This document shows, piece after piece, positions 59,397 to 64,000 of a stretch of DNA of 64,000 bases; the stretch's first letter is position 1; each line of letters begins with the position of its first letter. The translations under genes and the position numbers were made by a program. Source of the stretch: Fodinicurvata halophila. GTDB taxonomy: Bacteria > Pseudomonadota > Alphaproteobacteria > Kiloniellales > DSM-21159. The notes under the pieces were generated by a model that was not told where the DNA came from, did not search any database, and worked only from the letters and a program-made list of their open reading frames with translations. The DNA lies in assembly GCF_042651425.1 (NCBI RefSeq), contig NZ_JBHSCW010000004.1, forward strand, positions 201,421-265,420, in the 5' to 3' direction.

Positions 59397-59936
59397 ATGC
59401 AGGGAACCCGTCTGCTCGGGCTGCTGGCGGTTGCCATCTGTCTCGCGACCCTGCCGGCTCAGGCCGGCTCTGCCGAGAGCGTTTCAACCGAGGTCCACCG
59501 CATCAGCACGGAGGGCCGGGAGGCCAGTGTCGGGGAGGTCACCTTCACGGATACGAAGCATGGACTTCTGGTCGACCCGGATCTGGAGAACCTCCAGCCC
59601 GCCGGCCCCCATGCGGCCCATGTCCACGAGCAGGGAGACTGCGGCCCCGGCGAAGGGGGCGACATGGCTGGCGCCGCCGCCGGCGGGCACTACGACCCCC
59701 AGGGGACCGGCCGCCATGAAGGGCCTTATGGCGAGGGGCATCTGGGCGACCTGCCGAACCTGATTGTCGAGAAGGACGGTGCGGCAAGCATTCCGGTCCT
59801 GGCGCCCAGACTTCAGGTCTCCGACATCAGGGGCCGTTCCCTCATGATCCATGCGAAGCCTGACCGCTACACGTCACATGGCATGCACACGCACGGCAAG
59901 GGCGGACTGCGCATGTATTGCGGCGTGATCGAATGA
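59397..59936 (+). CDS. sodC: Periplasmic Cu/Zn superoxide dismutase
   Basis: This 179-residue enzyme has a signal peptide (LLGLLAVAICLATLPAQAGS). Copper and zinc ligands are recognisable in HAAHVHEQGDC, AGGHYDPQG, GRHEGPYGEGHLGDLPNL and SLMIHAKPDRY. The bacterial S-S subloop cysteine is in QGDCGPG and the partner is in MYCGVIE. The active-site-facing C-terminal loop carries an unusual extra histidine cluster (SHGMHTHGKGG). It starts 16 bases after pcuAC with CTGGAGAC as ribosome-binding site, so copper supply and use are coupled. Confidence 0.92.
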   Translation: MQGTRLLGLLAVAICLATLPAQAGSAESVSTEVHRISTEGREASVGEVTFTDTKHGLLVDPDLENLQPAGPHAAHVHEQGDCGPGEGGDMAGAAAGGHYDPQGTGRHEGPYGEGHLGDLPNLIVEKDGAASIPVLAPRLQVSDIRGRSLMIHAKPDRYTSHGMHTHGKGGLRMYCGVIE

Positions 59937-59957
59937 GGCCATAGAACAGGCGGCATT

Positions 59958-60240
59958 GTGCTCGGGTGGGATCGGCATGGAGGAGCGATCCTGCCGGGGG
60001 TCACCATCGGTGACGTCGCCATCCTTGCGGCCAAATCCGTAATTGCCAGGGACGTCCCGCCCTGTGCCATGTTGCCGGAACCCCCGGCCCGGGTCATTCG
60101 CCATCGCTTCGAGGAGCTGGGCGGCATAGTGCTGGACATCTCGTCCAGCTACGGCAACGCCGAGGCCAACATCGGCCGGCTTGCGCGGGAAACCGGGGTG
60201 CGCGACCAGTTGTTCATGGCGCCGCGCCTCTTGCTATCGC
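59958..60240 (+). pseudogene. Composite pseudogene: acetyltransferase tail joined to aldo/keto reductase fragment
   Basis: The frame opening at GTG 59958 reads GGAILPGVTIGDVAILAAKS and DVPPCAMLPEPPARVIRHRF, a degraded C-terminus of a hexapeptide-repeat xenobiotic (CatB-like) acetyltransferase. From about 60118 it switches without a stop to GGIVLDISSSYGNAEANIGR and ETGVRDQLFMA, the early region of an aldo/keto reductase. Neither gene is complete; the acetyltransferase N-terminus and the rest of the reductase are missing. The frame runs on to 60341 with no family likeness and no plausible start. Confidence 0.72.
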
Positions 60241-60318
60241 GCCGTCATGAGCGGTGGAAGAGAGGAACGGGATATTCGGGAACGCGGGCTGGTGGCCAGA
60301 GTAGGAACAAGAGCTTAC

Positions 60319-63300
60319 TCAGTTGCCGCAGGTCTCGATGACGCCGCCGGTCTCGAGCTCGAAACCGGAGCCAGAATAACTGCCACTGCTGTCGTCGCAG
60401 ACCACGCCGCCGAGTTCGTCGGTGGCGTCGATGTTGTCGGTGCCCGAGAAGTTGCCCCCGTTGAGGGTGAAGAGATTGTTCCCGATCCGGCCCTCGAAGC
60501 GGTTGGCGGAGATGTCGACGTTGCTGGCGTTCGTGCCGAAAACGATACCGTCGCCGTCGGTCTGGGTCAGCTGGTTGTCAGTCAGCACGATACTGCCGAT
60601 GGTATCGCCGGCATCCGCGCCGAAGACGATACCGGCGCCGCCGATGTTAGTGATTTTGTTCGCATCCAATGTGACACTGCCGTCCGGTGCTCCGGCATCT
60701 TCGCCGAAAATGATGCCAGTACCGCCGGTATTGGTGACCTTGTTATCCTTCAATGTGACACCCTCGCCACCGCCGCCTAGTGCACTGGCTCCTTCGCCGA
60801 AGACGATACCGCTATCTGCAATGTCGGTGACCTGGTTGGCCTTCAATGTGACACTGCCACCATCACTGGCGGCATTGTCAGCGAAGATGATGCCGTTACC
60901 CTCGATGGCACCGTCGGTGCCGGTGACCGTGTTTGCCTCAAGTGTAACATTACCCGCGTCATGGCCGGCATTGTCACCGAAGTCGATACCGTTGCCGCCG
61001 GGGCTGACGATCTTGTTGGCCTTTAGTGTGACACTGCCAAACCATTCTCCAGCATCGTCGCCGAAAAGGATGCCGTTGCCGCGGGTGTTGGTTATCTGGT
61101 TGGCCTCCAATGTGACACTGCCACTATCATAGGCGACATCATCACCGAAGTCGAAGCCGTTGCCGCCGGTATCGGTGATCCGGTTTCCAGTCAATACGAC
61201 GCTGCCTCCGCCCCACCCGGCGTCATCGCCAAATGCCACGCCATGCTCTCCAAGGTCAGAGATCGTGTTTCCATCCAGCATGATGCTTCCGCTATCGCGA
61301 CCGGCGCCAGCACCGAACTTCACACCATCGCCTCGGGCGCCAGAGATAGAATTTTCCTTCAGTATGACGCTACCGCCACCAGTGCCGGCGGTATTGCCAA
61401 ATGCCACTCCATCGCCAAATCCAGGGCTCACGTTAGTTATCCCTGCATTCGCAATCCAATTCTGCCTCAGTACGACGCTGCCTCCGTCCTCCCCGGCGTC
61501 ATTGCCAAATGCTACGCCATGCTCTCCCAGGTTAGAGATCGTGTTTCCATCCAGCATGATGCTTCCGCTATCGAAACCGGCGCCATCACCGAACTTCACA
61601 CCATCGCCTTGGGCGCCAGAGATAGAATTTTCCTTCAGTATGACGCTACCGCCACCAGCGCCGGCGTCAGTGTTGTTAAATGCCACACCATCGCCTTGGG
61701 CGTTAAAGATAGAATTTTCCTTCAGTATGACGCTACCGCCAACAGCGCCGGCGGCATTGCCAAATGCCACACCATCGTCTTGGGCGTTAAAGATAGAATT
61801 TTTCTTCAGCACAACGCTGCCGCCTTCGACACCCGCGCCATCCCTGAATGCCACGCCATAGGCTTCAGGATCAGAGATCGAGTTTTCTTTCAGCACGACG
61901 CGTCCACCGTCCTCGCCGGCACGAGCGCCAAAAGCTACGCCATTGTCTTGCGGGTCAGATATCGTGTTTCCGGCCAATACGATTTTGCCGTCATCGATGG
62001 CGGCTTCCCTACCGAATGTCACGCCATCCCCCTGGGCTCCAGAGATCGTGTTTCTGGTCAGGACAACTTGACCGTCGTCGATGGCGGCGTCTTCGCCGAA
62101 TGCCACACCATCGCTTTGAGCACCAGAGATCGTGTTTCTGTTCAGGGCGATGCTGCCGTTCATCCAGCCGGCTTCAGTGAGGAATTCTACGCCCTTGCCT
62201 CCAGGGTCAGAGATCGCATTGCTGCTCAACACGATGCTGCCGTCTTCACCGGCGTCATGGCCGAACCTCACGCCAGTGTTCTCTACGCCTGTGATCGTGT
62301 TGTCCTTCAGCGCGATACTGCCGGAATTTTGGCCGGCTGAGTTCCCGAACTCGATGCCCGCGCCGCCGATATTGGTGACTTGGTTTCCAGTCAGTTCGAT
62401 GGTGGCGCCCCTATCGCCGGCCAAGCTCCCGAATTCGATGCTGTTGCCGTCGGTATCGGTGACCCCGTTTTCGGTCAGTACGATACTGCCGGAATTTTGA
62501 CCGGCTGAGTTCCCGAATTCGATACCATCATCGGTATCTTTGACCTGGTTTTGGGTCAGTTCTATGGTGCCGACAAGGTGGCCGGCCAAGCTCCCGAATT
62601 TTATGCCATTGCCTTCGGTGTCGGTGACCTGATTGCCCCTCAGTCTGACGCTGCCGAATGAAACGCCTGCTTCATCACCAAAGACGATACCATGATTGCC
62701 TGTATCGGTGACCCGGTTTCCGGTCAATTCGACACTGCCATCGAAATAGCCGGCCTCTTCGCCAAAGAAGATGCCATCTTCGACAGTCCTGGTGATCTCA
62801 TTACCCGTCAGGTGAACACTGCCTTCTCTGCCAGCATCTTCTCCGAAGGAAACCCCTGCACCTCCAGTTTCGGATATCGCGTTCTCGGCAAGGGAGAGGT
62901 TTCCTCCCAAAGCTCCGGCATTCTCCCCGAAGGCAATCCCGTCCCCGTCGTTGCTAGTTGTGGATATACCGGTCCTGGATATTGTGTTGTTGACCAAGAA
63001 GACGCTGCCGCCCTTGCCGGCCGCCTCCCCAAAGGAAAGCCCTGTACCGCCGGTATCGGAAATCATGTTTCCGGTCAGCGTTATGTCTCCTGCGCCGGTA
63101 CTAGCCTCGTCTCCGAAGGCCACGCCATGGCCGCCGGTCTGCGCTATGGTGTTGCCGGCGAGGGTCACGTTGTCTATGTCGTTGTCTCCGTAGAGCCCCA
63201 TGTTGTCCGAAGGGGCCGAGGTGTCGCCGCCGCGGACGTCCAGCCCGCCGACATAGCTGTTGTCGGCCAGCTTGACCACCGGCTGGTCGCTGCCGTGCCG

Positions 63301-64000
63301 CACCGCCCCGCGGCTGCCGGGGGCGTTGTAGGTCAGGGTCTGGCCGGACTCGACGCCGCGCACGGCCAGCTCGTGGCCGCCGCCGATGAGCGTCTGGCCG
63401 TCCTCCAGCGTGACGCCGCCCTCCAGCTCGCCGTCACCACCCTTGGCGATGACCAGCCCGTTCTCCTCGGCTTCGGCCAGGGCCTCAGCCAGGTTGTCGC
63501 CGCCGCCGGCCACCTCGACCACCTCGCCGATCTCGACGCCCGTGGCAACGTTCTCCACATCCTCCGTCTTTTCCGGCCGCTCCGAGGGACTCGCCTCGGT
63601 GACGATGTCCACGTCGCGCACCACCGGCGCCATCATGCGCCGCTCCTGGCGCGTCAGCGGGCGCGCGTCCGAGCCGCCCATGTCACCCTGCAGCGGGATC
63701 GACAGGCTGAGCCCCAGGAAGCCCTGGCTGCCCCGCGGCTCGTCCCACTGCGCCTCGGCACTGGCCGTCACCCGGGCGTTGGGCGAGAGCCCCGGCAGCT
63801 CGAAGATGTCCAGCTCCACGCGCCCGCGCGGGCCGGTCACGCTCTCGGCGTCCGCGCCGTCGAAGTGATAGCCTCCGGCATAGACCCGAAGGTCCAGCGG
63901 CCCCTCGCGCTCGAAAACCGGCACACGCGCGCCCACCTCGGCATCGACGCCGTAGAGTGCGCGCTCCTCGCCGGCGAGGAGCTGCAGCTCGCCGCCCTGG
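60319..64000 (-). CDS. Inverse-autotransporter-like surface protein with about 31 parallel beta-helix repeats (N-terminus outside window)
   Basis: At least 1,227 codons are present and the frame is still open at 64000. The visible N-terminal part has beta-barrel-like strands (VDAEVGARVPVF, DLRVYAGGYHFDG, ARVTASAEAQW, SQGFLGLSLSIPLQ) as in intimin/invasin-type barrels. It is followed by TRQERRMMAPVVRDVDIVTE, a segment I associate with alphaproteobacterial inverse autotransporters. A pectate-lyase-like cap follows, then about 31 repeats of 27-28 residues, consensus SVxLxxNxIxDxxGxGIxFGxxAGxxxG (about 63180-60525), and a C-terminal cap with two cysteines (VVCDDS, IETCGN). It is likely surface-exposed. 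Confidence 0.82.
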   Translation of the reverse strand, partial: QGGELQLLAGEERALYGVDAEVGARVPVFEREGPLDLRVYAGGYHFDGADAESVTGPRGRVELDIFELPGLSPNARVTASAEAQWDEPRGSQGFLGLSLSIPLQGDMGGSDARPLTRQERRMMAPVVRDVDIVTEASPSERPEKTEDVENVATGVEIGEVVEVAGGGDNLAEALAEAEENGLVIAKGGDGELEGGVTLEDGQTLIGGGHELAVRGVESGQTLTYNAPGSRGAVRHGSDQPVVKLADNSYVGGLDVRGGDTSAPSDNMGLYGDNDIDNVTLAGNTIAQTGGHGVAFGDEASTGAGDITLTGNMISDTGGTGLSFGEAAGKGGSVFLVNNTISRTGISTTSNDGDGIAFGENAGALGGNLSLAENAISETGGAGVSFGEDAGREGSVHLTGNEITRTVEDGIFFGEEAGYFDGSVELTGNRVTDTGNHGIVFGDEAGVSFGSVRLRGNQVTDTEGNGIKFGSLAGHLVGTIELTQNQVKDTDDGIEFGNSAGQNSGSIVLTENGVTDTDGNSIEFGSLAGDRGATIELTGNQVTNIGGAGIEFGNSAGQNSGSIALKDNTITGVENTGVRFGHDAGEDGSIVLSSNAISDPGGKGVEFLTEAGWMNGSIALNRNTISGAQSDGVAFGEDAAIDDGQVVLTRNTISGAQGDGVTFGREAAIDDGKIVLAGNTISDPQDNGVAFGARAGEDGGRVVLKENSISDPEAYGVAFRDGAGVEGGSVVLKKNSIFNAQDDGVAFGNAAGAVGGSVILKENSIFNAQGDGVAFNNTDAGAGGGSVILKENSISGAQGDGVKFGDGAGFDSGSIMLDGNTISNLGEHGVAFGNDAGEDGGSVVLRQNWIANAGITNVSPGFGDGVAFGNTAGTGGGSVILKENSISGARGDGVKFGAGAGRDSGSIMLDGNTISDLGEHGVAFGDDAGWGGGSVVLTGNRITDTGGNGFDFGDDVAYDSGSVTLEANQITNTRGNGILFGDDAGEWFGSVTLKANKIVSPGGNGIDFGDNAGHDAGNVTLEANTVTGTDGAIEGNGIIFADNAASDGGSVTLKANQVTDIADSGIVFGEGASALGGGGEGVTLKDNKVTNTGGTGIIFGEDAGAPDGSVTLDANKITNIGGAGIVFGADAGDTIGSIVLTDNQLTQTDGDGIVFGTNASNVDISANRFEGRIGNNLFTLNGGNFSGTDNIDATDELGGVVCDDSSGSYSGSGFELETGGVIETCGN
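61195..61666. repeat. Recent 276-bp duplication inside the beta-helix gene
   Basis: The stretches 61195-61390 and 61471-61666 are nearly identical at DNA level, with an offset of 276 bases, equal to 92 residues or three helix units (28+36+28). Only scattered substitutions separate them. The other repeats are far more diverged, so this is a late unequal-crossover or slippage event. Confidence 0.7.

Noticed and set aside
60319..63200. CRISPR or DNA satellite array
   Set aside because: The regular spacing of about 84 bases comes from coding repeats of 27-28 residues in one continuous frame; there are no identical repeats with unique spacers.

Overview
The window is GC-rich DNA from a chromosome with no rRNA or tRNA genes. 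It looks like an alphaproteobacterium of Rhodospirillales type. The reasons are a MucR/Ros regulator beside rimI, fur and miaB; an ornithine-lipid pair (olsB-olsA); the run rpmH-rnpA-yidD-yidC-engB-argB; and DUF2336, NnrU, DUF1674/SDHAF4 and TIGR02186 proteins. Lineage is an inference from gene content; no phylogeny was run.

Layout. 1-5.3 kb is a minus-strand housekeeping run (rutE-like reductase, tsaB, rimI, mucR, fur, olsB, olsA, miaB cut by the window edge). 5.5-13.7 kb holds a secreted polysaccharide deacetylase, a Bax-like glucosaminidase, nfuA, a universal stress protein, a TIGR02186/TauE pair, trpS and murJ. 14-25 kb is a mixed metabolic stretch: cupin, VOC protein, Tat-exported DUF3179 protein, an ABC-2 exporter pair, nnrU, dapB, a Bcr/CflA-type MFS exporter, rlmI and an EmrE-like SMR pump. 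25.4-33.3 kb holds a two-component system downstream of a TVP38 membrane protein and a flavin disulfide reductase, a peroxidase-related protein, and a phosphoesterase-like protein overlapping an SSS symporter. 33.5-39.3 kb is the conserved rpmH-to-argB block followed by pgk. 39-44.8 kb has azlCD, a DUF2336 protein with a cytosolic sensor kinase, htpX and an SDHAF4 homologue.

45.2-49.3 kb is the most unusual regulatory unit: a KaiC-like ATPase, a KaiB-like protein and a hybrid histidine kinase with overlapping ends, behind a strikingly AT-rich upstream region. 51.5-55.6 kb is a polar amino-acid ABC importer with a PLP enzyme of the D-cysteine desulfhydrase/ACC deaminase family, resembling the enterobacterial cystine uptake plus dcyD arrangement. 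58.2-59.9 kb is a periplasmic copper group (Sco1, PCuAC, Cu/Zn SOD). It is followed by a composite pseudogene and then the 3' part of a giant outer-membrane protein: an inverse-autotransporter-like barrel with about 31 tandem 28-residue beta-helix repeats, whose N-terminus lies beyond the window.

Regulatory signals legible by eye include a TTGACA-N17-TATACA promoter for rpmH, a sigma-32-type promoter immediately ahead of htpX, a strong hairpin terminator behind htpX, an inverted repeat enclosing the likely -10 box of fur, a 14-bp palindrome shared by the TVP38 and SSS-symporter promoters, and a perfect 32-bp palindrome inside the amino-acid ABC operon.
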